A DNA stretch of 64,000 nt from Gnetum montanum (GCA_015680685.1 MNCI01015627.1:210730-274729), one strand, 5' to 3'. Numbered from the stretch's first letter, positions 10,530 through 20,640 are shown. The notes: generated by a model not told the origin, from the sequence alone. Translations and numbers: made by a program.

Positions 10530-10759
10530 TGTGTAGTGGATTCACATTATGCGATGGAAATATGATAGGTGGCAAATGGGGTTGCATGATTCTAGGCCAT
10601 GGAAGATGCTTTGCAGGTATGCACAACGCATGCTAACACGGGGATGTGTAGTGGATTCACATTATGCGATGGAAATATGATAGGTGGCAAATGGGGTTGC
10701 ATGATTCTAGGCCCTGGAAGACACTTTGCAGGTATGCACAATGCATGCTAACACGGGGA
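10530..10759 (+). repeat. 115-bp tandem duplication inside LINE copy 1
   Basis: Positions 10530-10644 are followed directly by a near-identical second copy (10645-10759), both starting TGTGTAGTGGATTCACATT. 115 is not a multiple of three, so it also shifts the reading frame. Copy 2 has nothing of the kind, so it arose in this copy. Confidence 0.85.
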
Positions 10760-10819
10760 TGGATGGGGGAGATGCTATGCTAGCTCATCAAATCGATATA
10801 CCTACCGATCCTTGGCTGG

Positions 10820-11235
10820 AAGCAAGTTTGCAGGGGAGGCTACTAGAGAAAATCAAAGTGTTCCTTTGGCTTGTTGAGAGTAATGCGTTGCTTGTATGGG
10901 TATTATTACAGAGATGCGACCTCAACATCGACAATAATTGCCTGTTGTGCTGTAGTGGGCCTAAGACTGTACTTCAATTTGTGTTTTAGTGCCCCTACAT
11001 GTAGGACACGTGGTAGGTGGTAGGGTGGCATGCCTTGTTGCCGTTGATGGGAGACTCAAAAGCCACGCTGCTTTTATGGGAGGTGTGGAAGATACGAAAC
11101 ATTAAAATCTTCTGACAACAACTTGTCCCCAACCTTGTGCAGGATGTCATTCCAATAGAGAAAGCATGGAGGGAAATTGTTGTAGCCATGGGGATCACAT
11201 TGACATACTAGCTGGCCTGCATGGCGTTTCACACT
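10820..11235 (+). pseudogene. LINE copy 1 RT zinc finger (zf-RVT)
   Basis: KIKVFLWLVESNALLVWVLLQR, then NCLLCCSGPKTVLQFVF (about 10935-10989) and WEVWKIRNIKIF (about 11085) form the zf-RVT pattern at the C-terminus of plant L1 ORF2 (...FlWl....l.t...L......C..C....E...H....C......W...). The frame here continues without indel into the extension described next; only stop codons interrupt it. Confidence 0.75.
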
Positions 11236-12530
11236 CACAAGGAGCTCTAGTGTTTGGTTGAATGGTGGGGTTGGGCAGAGTTGCTGCCACATTTAGAGGA
11301 TGACCCAGCTCTCCCTGATGATGCTTTCTTCTCCAATTGGCGGGTTGAGAAGACAAAGTTTAGGGGGGTTTAGATCATGTTGACAGAGATAGCATTGGTT
11401 GCTTACTTGGAGGCCTCGGCTGTTGGGGAAATTATTCTCCCTTCTACCAGAGGGCTCTAGGATGCTGAACAATGTTTCCCTGCTGGAGTGGTGCCACCTA
11501 CGAAGAGCATACATGTGCCCAAGTTTGGCCTACCACTGATATGGAGATGGGATGCTGAGCTGGTCGATAGATTTTTTGTCCAGTCTAGCAATTCCTCCAA
11601 GTTGCAAGTCCCACACTTTGCCTTCTTGAAATGCATGCAACTTGGATGAAGGGTCAACCTATCTTGTTTCTTTCTCGAAGTCTTGCAGTAGCGGAAGAGG
11701 GCATGCCATTTTAGGCTCATCCTAGCCCTTTGGCAGGATGTGGTTGCTGGGTGCCTAGCGATAGATATCCCTATAGCTTCTAGGTCAAGGGCAACTGTGA
11801 AAGCTACGATGGTGTATTCCAGGAAGCGGGTCAAGTGGTGGGGGGCATCGGCTCTAATGTTGATGGTTGTGGCGGGAGCGAGTCCGGTTGATATGGATAC
11901 GGGTTTGGGTGGGGCTTTGGTGTTTGTTGCAGAGTTGGCCAGGTCGCTGAGGAGGCGGTGGCCAAGGCTAGAGTTGAAGAGTAGTGAGCTTGGGAGGCCC
12001 GTTGGGAGGAGGCCTTCCAATGGGCATAGGCTGACCTGGAGTCCCAGTTCCATGAGTAGGAGTAGGAGCTCATTAGGCACTAGGCCGTATAGGTGGAGAG
12101 CTCTCGGGCAAGGATGGTGGATGAGTTGCACGACTAGGTCCGGGCAGAGTTGAAGTAGGAGGAGATCAATTGGAGGGAAAGGGAGTAGACAGAGTGCGTA
12201 CAACGAGCTTGGGAGTAGGCAGAGGAGGTGTAGCGACAACACCAACTGCATCAGACACATGAGTAAAGTGTGTGGCAGTGGTTGGAGGAAGGGCGATGCC
12301 CATACATTACTTTGGGCATAAATCGTGAGGTCATGTGGGCGGTGCTTAAACGATACATTCGTCGAACCTCCATGTGCTTCCGTTCAGATGGGTGTGGGTT
12401 GGTTGAGGAGCAGGCTCAAAGGGAGGCTACTCTACAGGATTTTTTGTAGGCCGCAAGTTTTGTGGATTTTGAATTGCATAGGAACATGCTTGATAGTCTA
12501 CACGCCCTCGAGAGGTAGAACTGCGAATGT
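11236..12530 (+). pseudogene. LINE copy 1 ORF2 C-terminal extension, unknown domain plus coiled coil
   Basis: Not found in ordinary plant L1 ORF2 as I know it. WWGWAELLPHLEDDPALPDD (about 11258), FFSNW..EKTKFRG, IMLTEIALVAYL..SAVGEI (11374-11430), DAELVDRFFVQSSNSSKLQ (about 11555-11610) and NLSCFFLEVLQ (about 11655-11690) make up a globular part in the same frame as the zinc finger, broken by stops only. After one frame change near 11900 comes an acidic, Glu-rich coiled coil (11988-12260), then WLEEGRCPYITLGINREVMW and LKRYIRR (12273-12370) and a final conserved FVDFE...LDSLHALER. Copies 2 and 3 align throughout. Function unknown; the globular part recalls plant transposon-protein domains in pattern only. 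Confidence 0.7.
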
Positions 12531-12948
12531 CACACCATACCTATGTATCTGTAGTGGCTCTGTTGCAGCCCATGTCTCGTCTCTCGGTTCACTTGGCTGG
12601 TTTGCCGCTTGGTCTGTTTTCTCTATTGGGCTAGTTCTCGGCTAGGTTTGCATTCATGACATTCCCTTTTCTTTTTGGGACCGGTGTATCCCTGTGGGGG
12701 TTGGGGAGGGGGCGTTGATGTTTCATCCCTTGGCTTATGAGTTCATTGAGGGTTTCTTTGTTGTTGCTTGGTGGTGTGGGTTTGGGGTGGTCTTTCTGTG
12801 ATTGCGGTGTTCCTTGTGGCTTTGCTGTCAGGGGGTTCTTCCTCTTCAGGGGTTGGGTCCATCTGGCCTGTTTCTCATGTTATCCATTTGTACAGATTTC
12901 CTTTTAGTAATTCATTCCCAAACATTCTCTCAAAAAAGAAAAAAAAAG
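12531..12948 (+). other. LINE copy 1 3' UTR and A-rich tail
   Basis: G/T-rich non-coding sequence ending TTCTCTCAAAAAAGAAAAAAAAA. LINE copy 3 ends with nearly the same terminal block (TTTCTCAAGAAAAAAAAAG), so this end is a shared 3' signal of the family, probably what its RT recognises. Confidence 0.7.
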
Positions 12949-12963
12949 CATGCTTTATTTTTT
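12949..12963. repeat. target-site duplication of LINE copy 1, right
   Basis: CATGCTTTATTTTTT, identical to 6831-6845. Confidence 0.9.
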
Positions 12964-13329
12964 AGGACTTTGTTGGATTATGATTTTGTGAACAAATGAA
13001 CCTTAATAGTATTTAAGGTTATAGTAATATTCTTTGCAGCTTTATATATTAATTATGTTCTTTGTTAATATCTTTTTTAGTTTCTGTCTGTAATTGTGTT
13101 ATCGATATTTATTATACATATTTATATGATGTGTAGTATAAAGCGTTCAAAATATTGCTTTTATAGACACATTGACCTTTCTGCCATTTTTTTTTGGAAT
13201 GTTTGTTGACTTTTTAACTTTTCTGATTTTTTCAGGAAGCTGAAAATATTGTTTTTCTTACATTTTAATCACTAGAATCAAATCATGGATGTTGTGAATT
13301 GTAGAATCTGACCAAATATCTTACCACCA
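12964..13329. other. AT-rich spacer, no gene recognised
   Basis: T-rich sequence that continues the flank at 6830 and below, that is, the site LINE copy 1 inserted into. I see no gene. Confidence 0.4.
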
Positions 13330-13614
13330 TCAAAATAGCTTTATTGTCAAAATATCTTACCTAAATAACATCACAATCAATAAAACGAATATTACAAGAG
13401 ATCTAATATCTATAGGTTCCAATCTTAAATGACAAAACACACTTCTCCTTGGCTTGAATGAAATGGTCTTTGGAGCACCAATGCAACTTGTGGAGCCTAG
13501 GATGGGGAAATATAGGCAAATCAATCCTAATAACAATCCTTATAGAGATTACATTCTTTAGAGGATCATCATCAATCAAGATGTGAGTCCATTTTTCACT
13601 TTTTAAACATCTAG
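13330..13614 (-). pseudogene. Ty3/gypsy protease region
   Basis: The minus strand reads KCVLSFKIGTYRY (about 13403-13440) and then ISCNIRFID, the pattern of gypsy retropepsins near C.v.F.IG.Y.D.V.CDV.pMD. ILIDDDPLKNVIS upstream would be the degraded active-site region, with no intact D[ST]G. It is the continuation of the gag at 16698-17047; LINE copy 3 separates the two. Confidence 0.6.
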
Positions 13615-13628
13615 CCCTTCTCATTCTT
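13615..13628. repeat. target-site duplication of LINE copy 3, left
   Basis: CCCTTCTCATTCTT, identical to 16684-16697 on the other side of the insertion. Confidence 0.88.
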
Positions 13629-13989
13629 TTTTTTTCTTGAGAAAATTTGAGAGTATATTAGAAAAATAGCAAGATTATGTACATTACACAAAATGGGGTT
13701 AAAGAAACCCCCCCACCTCATCTCATCACCACTTAAAATCGTGGTGAGGAACAAAACCACTGCCCCACCCCAGAACCCCAAGCCCCCCAACACCACCAAC
13801 AAGATGACCAGCCCATGTGTCCCTTCCCCCCAACTCTTTGCCATGGCCGATGCTACCAGGAACCAATGACACAAAATCTAAATCAAAGCATCAAACAAGC
13901 AAGACCAATTAACCAAGACCAAAACCAAAACTCCTCTACCACCTAGAATCGGTTGGGCAGCCGAGTGCAAGCGCAAAAAAGCCCGTTCC

Positions 13990-15345
13990 TAGGCATGCAT
14001 GACATCTAGCACATCCCAATACTTTTCCGAATCAATGAACACAACAGCCTCCTAGAAAGACTTGTACACCTTTGCCTTTTGAGCCTATTCCTTAGGCATC
14101 CCTTTGCTAGTAGGGTGTAGATCAAAACCTTTTAGTCTGATGTCTTTTGGGTGCATGCCATGTAGTATCGCGTCTAATGTCCAACACCTCGTAAGGGTAG
14201 CACCCTTGTCTCAACCATCTATGCACACCTTGTTCATGGGCACAATCCAATTGTTGTTGGATCTGTGTAGCCTCCTCCTCCTCCCTGGCACATCTCTCTT
14301 GCTCCTCCTTCTTGTGCAATTCCTGAAGGCGTGCCTCTTGTAGGAGCTGCTCCCTCACCATCTCACGAAGCTCGGCCTCTAATGCATCTCTAGCCACAAC
14401 CTTCTCTAGACCTTGCTGCTACCTCTCCTCCCAAACTGCCTCCTCTAGCTGCCTTCGGAAATTTGTCTCTTGCTTTGCCCAATGTTGTAGGCAAGCCTCC
14501 CTTTTTGCTTCTCATGCCTCCACGGCCACATGAACAAGAAAAATTTCCACCCCTGCAAAATAAGAAACCTCCTCCCTACCCTTGTGAGAGCCCTCCGACT
14601 GAGCCTCTAGAGGCTCGGTTGACATCGCCGTCCCCAGCTCCAACCTCAGGCTAGTATCTCTTTGAAGCTTGACCTCATCCTATTCTCCTCCTTTGGTTTG
14701 CAAAGGGGATGGGCTCTTGCAACTTGGCCCCACGGCATCCCTTGGTGTATCCTCGACTTGTTCCTTCGAGAGAGCCCTTGAACCTCCACCCTTCGAATCA
14801 CTTGATAGATCGATCATTGGTGGCGCCTCACACACAAGCATTGACACTTATAAACCCCATGAACAGTTGGGCTTGTGTTCGGCCTCATAACCTCCGCCTG
14901 CGATGCATGCCAGAAGGCCAAAATTAGGCTTGAGTGATGTCCCCTCTACTGCCGCCGAAGTACATCCAGAAAATATGTTGGCAAATTTGCTTGGGCAGTC
15001 GTTCGCATGCACTGTACGAAAGAGAAGTGTAGACCTTGCAACTTAGAAACATTACTTGATTGCACAAAGAACTACTAGACCACCTTTGTTGCCTTTTACC
15101 ACAATTCTGGTAGCATTGACCTTAAAACCTGCCTGCGTCCTATTTTGGGCACTAGTCCCAAGAAAAATGCAGCCGCATTCTGCAACCCGCACAAGAACCA
15201 CCACACCATTTGTTGACAGCCCTAAAGCCGCACAATATTTTCCTTCGTTAGTAGCATTCGCACCCCTCTAAACAAAGTGAGCTCCCCTAGCCAATTCATA
15301 AATAATGGTTCATCTTCCTAGTCTAGTTCCCCTTGTAATAGGGGA
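13990..15345 (-). pseudogene. LINE copy 3 ORF2 C-terminal extension
   Basis: Minus strand: FFVQSSNVSKLQGLHFSF (about 15020-15075), QANLPTYFLDVLRR (about 14955-15000) and SSLILAFWHA (about 14910-14940) match copies 1 and 2. A long low-complexity linker follows (14500-14900), then a Glu/Gln-rich coiled coil in one open frame (14122-14397; EAELREMVREQLLQEARLQE), then QGCYPYEVLDIRRDTTWHAP, and FIDSEKYWDVLDVMHA (about 13995-14050), the counterpart of FVDFE...LDSLHA in copy 1. Predicted coiled coil of roughly 90 residues. Stops are few in the coiled coil and many elsewhere. Confidence 0.7.
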
Positions 15346-16377
15346 GGAGCTTTGCCCATCCAACCTAGATAATGAGGTCCCATAGCATAGTGTTAGCCCT
15401 ATACCCATCGCTCGTTGGCTCAAAGGTCAGCATGACCCCCATGGTGACTTGTGCTTTAGTCCACAAATGAATACCATACGTTGCAATGTGCACTAGTGCT
15501 GGCAAAGGCATCCCAAAAAATGCAACAATTTTGCGCCTTCCATAGCGTTCCCCAGAATTGCCGCCTCTTTCTTGTTGCTTGTTAGATTCAAACTTGGCCG
15601 GTTCACCGCTTGAAACACCCGATGCCTAAAAGTACACAAGTGGATATGAAGTGTCCAACCGTCTCCCCCACATCCATGCAAAGGGGACACATGTTAGGCA
15701 CATTGACCCCCTACCCTAGCAACACTGCACGAACTAGCAGAGTGAGATGTTTAATCAGCCAAATGAACATTTTTATCTTTTCCAGCAACTTACCTTTCCA
15801 TAATGTCTTCCAATGACCCACGTTCGGGTACTTGTACTTGATGAGCTGTCTTGGGGATGTACCCAGTAGGTCCCATTAAATCATTGTTTGGGCATGCTCA
15901 CAAATTTTCTTCCATACATGTGAATCATTAGCTGTTGCCTCCCATCTATGATACTTTCCATCAATCATGTTGACCCATTGTGTTGGATGATGATACGACC
16001 TCGTACTTTGATTCATGAGTTTATGGTATCCCATATCAATATGATTCGGAAACTTGGAAACTCCCAGACCCCTCGCACCCCTTGGCTAGGGCACCACATC
16101 CCATTGAACCAAATGCAGATGTTTCCCACCCTTGCCTCCAAACCATGTAAACCTCTGAACAATCTGATCAATGGGCTCAATAATACCAATCAAAGGTGAG
16201 GCCACCGTAGGCATGTATCTAGCCATTGCCAACAACATTGTTGTGGCAAGTAGCACCTTGCCCGCCTTGGTGAGAAACTGACTTGTCCACTGATGAATAC
16301 ATTTCTAAAGCCGTTGGATAAGTCCCTCCCAAATCTTTTGACAATGCCAATCATACAAAGGAAGACCCAAGTATGAG
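15346..16377 (-). pseudogene. LINE copy 3 post-RT region and zf-RVT remnant
   Basis: Lies between the RT tail and the extension. Minus-strand pieces such as CPLHGCGGDG (about 15660-15690) mark the zinc finger, and ATYGIHLWTKAQVTMGVMLTF (near 15420-15480) aligns with the AW.EI..AMG.T.TF segment that precedes the extension in copies 1 and 2. The rest is frameshifted. Confidence 0.5.
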
Positions 16378-16683
16378 TCACTCTGCCCCCAGAAGAATCC
16401 CTAATTGCTGAATAATCAATCCCTTCACCTGGGCTGCCATGTTTTGCATATGAATCATTGACTTATCCTTGTTAATTTCCAGCCTGACTTCTCCCGCCAT
16501 CCTTTGTAGCACCCGATTGATCACGAATGCTTGCGGCATAGCCGCCCGAGAGAATAACATGGTATCTTTGGCATAGTGTTTGGCTAGGCATCTTACACTT
16601 GCAATTTCCAACCCCCTCACCTGTTCAGTTTTACGATATGTCTAGATGGTGTCCATGACTAGGATAAACAAAAATGGAGACAA
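16378..16683 (-). pseudogene. LINE copy 3 reverse transcriptase tail
   Basis: RGLEIASVRCLAKHYAKDTML (about 16550-16620) with the catalytic box as YAKDT instead of YADDT, then LSRAAMPQAFVINRVLQRMAG and LEINKDKSMIHMQN. It aligns residue by residue with copy 2 VEGLDIVGVACRAEHYADDT. The Asp-to-Lys change destroys the active site. The element starts a few tens of bases upstream of this block. Confidence 0.85.
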
Positions 16684-16697
16684 CCCTTCTCATTCTT
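16684..16697. repeat. target-site duplication of LINE copy 3, right
   Basis: CCCTTCTCATTCTT, identical to 13615-13628. Confidence 0.88.
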
Positions 16698-17047
16698 GGA
16701 TGAGTCCTTGGTAGTTTTTCCTTTGTTTTCTTCTTTGATTTTCTCTTGCTTTCTTGATGGTCTTCCTTGGCATTGGTCTTCTCATTTGCCCCTTTTTCAC
16801 CTTTGTAGCCCTTAGTGTCTCTATCCTTTAAATATTTGAGATCCTTGCCCTAGCCATGTAGTTTCTTATCAACTTTGAGTGCCAACTCAAATGCCTCATC
16901 TATGTATTGAAGCTTATAAAATGTGGGTTGTTACTTGTACTCCCTTCTCAAACCTTCTAAGAAGTTAAATGCTTGTTCATATTCATACCAGCAAGTTGTA
17001 GCTTGTTGGAAGCTTTGAGAAATTCCATGTAAAAGTGCTTGATATCT
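16698..17047 (-). pseudogene. Ty3/gypsy gag, C-terminal half
   Basis: Minus strand: FNFLEGLRREYK (about 16940-16975), then YKLQYIDEAFELALKVDKKL (about 16870-16925), matching gag blocks F..GLr..i.......t..eA...A...E, followed by a Lys-rich tail (16698-16830). The frame continues beyond LINE copy 3 into 13614 and, on the other side, beyond the solo LTR into 17851. Confidence 0.65.
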
Positions 17048-17845
17048 TGATGAGGACATCACCCAACCCTTGTGTAAATTTTAATGTATTGTGTGTGTTC
17101 TTGTGTTGGCGTTGTTGGTGATGATTCCAAGGTGTTTTGGCACGTTTGGAGGTGTTTGGAGTCTATTTTGATGAGTTGAGGGGGTTACAAGGTCAATGGG
17201 GACTTGTTTAGAGGTGTCTAGATGTTATTGACCTTGAAATAAGCATCTTTCTTTTTTGCCCTACTATGATAGACGTATCCTCTATAAGATAGACGTCTAC
17301 TTTGGAAGCAAGATGTTTGCATTGAATGCTAGACGTCTTTTGCAACTCATTTGCACTTAGGCAAGATGTCTCCTTTGGTGATGAATGGACATTAAATTTG
17401 TATTTTAAATGCCATAAAGATGAAGGGTCATACCAAGAAGCTATAAAAAGGCATTCAAGACTTCAAGTTGAGTATGCTAATCTGAAGGAAAAAAGGTTAG
17501 TCTCAAAGAGAGAGCTTATGCAATGGAATTTGCTTGAGAGGTAAAGGAGAGCACTTGAGAGAGGTTGAGAAAATCTCTTATAAGTATCTTGTCTTGAGCT
17601 TCTGGTCCAAGTGTGAGCAATTGAGGATTGAGAGGAGACATATGTGGCCTCTAAGATCCTTGGGGGAGGTGTGAGTTGAGCTTGGCTCCTCAATCTTGAT
17701 ATATTTCTCTATATTTTAAGAGTTCTTTTATAAAAAGGGAGATTTTATCCATTTCATCGTGTTCTTCTTGTTTTCTATGCTTAATTTGCTTAGGAATCTT
17801 GTGGAATGGGTCCTTTTGGGGTCTACTGATGTAGGCTCTACATCA
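17048..17845 (+). repeat. solo LTR
   Basis: Starts TGATGAGG and ends CTACATCA, so the termini are the inverted pair TGATG/CATCA. The flanking five bases are TATCT (17043-17047) and CATCT (17846-17850), a duplication with one mismatch. A TATA box, GCTATAAAAAGGC, lies near 17441. The flanks are one continuous gypsy gag on the minus strand, so this is an inserted element reduced to one LTR by recombination. Upstream of the TATA box it holds repeats of AGACGTCT-like motifs (17268-17340). Confidence 0.75.
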
Positions 17846-17850
17846 CATCT

Positions 17851-18128
17851 TTGTCAGCATGTCTCAAATACTTGAGTCTTCGAATAACTTCTTGCCTATG
17901 CTAGGTTTTCTTAAGTTTTTACCTCAATATTAATTGCATGGGCAGCTAATCCTTAACAGATGTACCATTGTTCAAGGAACATGCATGGATTTCCTTCTCC
18001 TACCAAATTTTAGTCATACACTCAAGCTTAGTTTCAGCATATGAAGCCCTTTGATGATCTTTATGTTATTCCAATTTAAAATACTTGTTCAAGGTCTTTA
18101 GCCAAAACAAAAAGGATTGATAAGGCTT
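17851..18128 (-). pseudogene. Ty3/gypsy gag, N-terminal part
   Basis: Minus strand: FWLKTLNKYFKLE (about 18075-18115), AETKLECMTKIW, and RQEVIRRLKYLRHADKDV (about 17850-17905), matching gypsy gag W...l...F........K..fA...L.G.A..W......F........ .....L..L.Q...sV. The next residues are encoded below 17047 across the solo LTR. LINE copy 2 adjoins its 5' side. Confidence 0.65.
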
Positions 18129-18187
18129 AAGTAGGAGCAATTGCAGCAACAGAAGGAGCAACAATAGGAGCAGCAACAGCAACAGCC

Positions 18188-19957
18188 ATGGCAACGACAA
18201 TGGCAGCACCACCAGGAACCACAGGAGCAACCGCAACTGGGGGTGGCCCCGATGGGCTGGGGGCTGAGAAACTGGGGGGACCGGCGCTCGGTGGCACCAT
18301 CGCGGCCCACTCCCGCAGTGATCACACCTTGCGGCTGCGGGTTCACCACCCCCCATCCGAGGGCGTCTGCATGATGTAGCGGAGCCTCATTGGTTGTTTC
18401 ATCTCCTGAGGGGCCTGCCTACGGTTGGACCTCGTCCGCTAATGGGCGAAGGAACAGTGGAAGGTGGGTGATGTTGACGTTCGGAGCCTTTCCGAGGACC
18501 TGCTCCTCTTTATTTTCCCATCCTTGCAGGCTAGGGATTCAGTGCTGCTCGGTGGCCCGTGGTTCTACGGGGCTCGGGGGCTCGCCCTGACCCTGTGGCA
18601 CCTTGGGGCCCACCGAGAAGCTGACTTGTTTACCCGGGCCCCGGTCTGGGTGTGGGTGGTTGGCATTCCTTGGGAACTCTGGAACCTCGAGTTCCTGACG
18701 GAGGTTGCGGGGTTTTTTGGTGACTTCATTGCCTTCGACCGCGTCATGCGGTCGATGGAGAGAATGGGTTTCGCCTGCTTCTGCGTCTGGCGCAGTTTGT
18801 CGGAGACAGACCTCGTTCGGGTGGTATTGCTGGAGCTCCCTGGGGGGGAGGAAACCCTCCAAGTTACTTTCGAGAACTTTGGAGCGAACCTTGCTCCGAC
18901 GCGTGGCACGGAAAACCAGGCGGGTAGGCTAGACAGTTGCGGGTGTTGCGGGCAACCCGGAGACTTAGAAGCAGAATGTCGATTCCGCAAGGTGCGGCCG
19001 AGAGACCTGGCCCGACAACTGTTCGAGGGGGGCAACTGGGTCACCATGGGGCACAAAGGATAGTTGTGTCCCCCGTCCGACGAACTCCCCCTCGAAATAA
19101 CCCCCTCTGCCCCCTACCTCGCTCCCNNNNNNNNNNNNNNNNNNNNNNNNNNNNNNNNNNNNNNNNNNNNNNNNNNNNNNNNNNNNNNNNNNNNNNNNNN
19201 NNNNNNNNNNNNNNNNNNNNNNNNNNNNNNNNNNNNNNNNNNNNNNNNNNNNNNNNNNNNNNNNNNNNNNNNNNNNNNNNNNNNNNNNNNNNNNNNNNNN
19301 NNNNNNNNNNNNNNNNNNNNNNNNNNNNNNNNNNNNNNNNNNNNNNNNNNNNNNNNNNNNNNNNNNNNNNNNNNNNNNNNNNNNNNNNNNNNNNNNNNNN
19401 NNNNNNNNNNNNNNNNNNNNNNNNNNNNNNNNNNNNNNNNNNNNNNNNNNNNNNNNNNNNNNNNNNNNNNNNNNNNNNNNNNNNNNNNNNNNNNNNNNNN
19501 NNNNNNNNNNNNNNNNNNNNNNNNNNNNNNNNNNNNNNNNNNNNNNNNNNNNNNNNNNNNNNNNNNNNNNNNNNNNNNNNNNNNNNNNNNNNNNNNNNNN
19601 NNNNNNNNNNNNNNNNNNNNNNNNNNNNNNNNNNNNNNNNNNNNNNNNNNNNNNNNNNNNNGTCTCCCCCCAGTCACCCACAGCCCCGTCAAACACCACG
19701 GAACCGGGGCCTGAGCTTCCCCCTTTGGGGAATGGGTAAACGTGGTTCAAGGGAGCACTCGAAACCACCAGCGCTAGGCGCAGGAGTCCCCTGTCGAGGA
19801 GGCTGGATGCATCCTAGTGGTACGGGACGACGAGGGTCACCCAGGATGACCGAGTGAGACCAGGTCTAGGAGCAAACAAGCCCAACGGAATATCGACTTG
19901 GGGCTACAACAGACCCTTCGGGAGGTCTACCAATGCCACACCTCTGGTCACACATGA
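18188..19957 (+). pseudogene. LINE copy 2 ORF1 (DUF4283-like, CCHC-type knuckle)
   Basis: RNA-binding ORF1. An Ala/Gly/Thr-rich N-terminus (MATTMAAPPGTTGATATGGG) is in frame with the DUF4283-like core DVRSLSEDLLLFIFPSLQAR, GGPWFYGARGLALTLWHLGA (18464-18610), WVWVVGIPWELWNLEFLTEV (about 18645-18705) and a knuckle CGCCGQPGDLEAEC (18939-18980) in which Asp replaces the usual His. A stop sits where copy 1 has Glu (18377). The gap 19127-19661 follows. The final segment NIDLGLQQTLREVYQ (about 19888-19935) aligns with copy 1, and the ORF ends TGA at 19955-19957, overlapping ORF2 as ATGA (19954-19957). Confidence 0.78.
19127..19661. other. assembly gap, 535 N
   Basis: Unknown sequence in the linker region of ORF1. 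The open frames that appear to run through it are artefacts of translating N as X. Confidence 0.99.
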
Positions 19958-20640
19958 AGGTTTTCAGTTGGAATTGCAGGGGACAAGGTACCCCCTATAA
20001 AAGAAATACCTTGCGCCGTATTGTTAAAGAGGAAGACTGTGAAATCGTTTGCCTCCAGGAGACCAAGCTGCAAGCGATGGAATCATACCTTCTCCAATGG
20101 GAAGGTTGGTTTACCCAGGTGCACCCCTGCCAGGGTAGGGCCAGGGGCCTTGCCATTCTGGCACATTACGCCATGCGGCTGGTGGACACTTCGCAGTGGG
20201 CCATCCATCATTGTCCAGATTCCCGCTCAAGGGATTTGGTTGACCAATTTCTACGGGGCGCAAGCATGGGAGCTGAGGCTACAGGAGCTGAACTGGGTGG
20301 CGGCGCTGGTGGGTGCTAGACCACCATTCCTGGATGGCGGTGGGTGACTTCAACCAGCGCTTACACCCTTGGGAGAAGTCTGGGGGAGCTGCCCCCCCCC
20401 CTCCCCAGGGTGCACAGGCTTTCCAGGACTTCTTGGAAACTCACTCCCTGGTGGACTTACCCATTGAGAACTGCCAGTTCACCTGGAGCAACCGACGAAA
20501 AGGGTCAGACCGTATCCTCTCCTGAATCGATCAGGTCTATGTCAGCTCTGACCTCCTCCTCCGCTCCACCGTGCACATGTTAGGGTAGGAAAGAGTCGCC
20601 TCCGATCACCACTCGCTGGTCTGTTCGCTCGGACCGGATA
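19954..20640 (+). pseudogene. LINE copy 2 endonuclease domain (ORF2 start)
   Basis: APE-type endonuclease. MKVFSWNCRGQG (19954) has the WN.RG motif, IVCLQETKLQA (about 20047-20080) the catalytic Glu, LTNFYGAQAW (about 20238) the Y block, WMAVGDFNQRL (20333-20365) the D..N pair, SRIDQVYVS-like (20522, Arg to stop) and ASDHHSLVC (about 20598-20625) the final D-H. Two frame changes (near 20200 and 20310) split it; every catalytic residue is still visible across the three frames. Confidence 0.85.

Larger units (their letters stand above)
6846..12948 (+). mobile_element. L1-type LINE copy 1, near full length
   Basis: A non-LTR retrotransposon of about 6.1 kb bounded by a 15-bp target duplication and ending TCTCAAAAAAGAAAAAAAAAG. 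Parts in order: Gly-rich ORF1 with a DUF4283-like domain, ORF2 with APE-type endonuclease, RT (YVDDTML), RT zinc finger, an unusual C-terminal extension, and a G/T-rich 3' UTR. It is strongly decayed by stops and has an internal 115-bp duplication. A G24 run (7101-7124) lies in ORF1. The first roughly 140 bases have no counterpart in copy 2, so either the 5' end is variable or a filler sequence was added at insertion. Confidence 0.9.
13629..16683 (-). mobile_element. L1-type LINE copy 3, 5'-truncated
   Basis: Same LINE family as copies 1 and 2, inserted on the minus strand into a gypsy gag-pro. Its 3' end (left) is the A-tail, read as a T run at 13626-13635; its 5' end (right) begins inside the RT, as usual for incomplete reverse transcription. 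A 14-bp duplication bounds it. It keeps the RT tail, zinc finger, the whole extension and the 3' UTR, so it is an independent witness for the extension. No assembly gap lies within it. Confidence 0.9.

Noticed and set aside
11457-12260. Long minus-strand open frame (267 codons) rich in Leu
   Set aside because: It is the shadow of the LINE copy 1 extension, whose plus-strand reading aligns with two other copies.
18066-18356. Leu-rich minus-strand protein at the left end of LINE copy 2
   Set aside because: It is a gypsy gag start fused by chance to the complement of the GCAACA-rich LINE 5' region.
18937-19857. Open frames of 190-306 codons across the N gap on both strands
   Set aside because: Most of each is translated N. 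Only the flanks belong to LINE ORF1.
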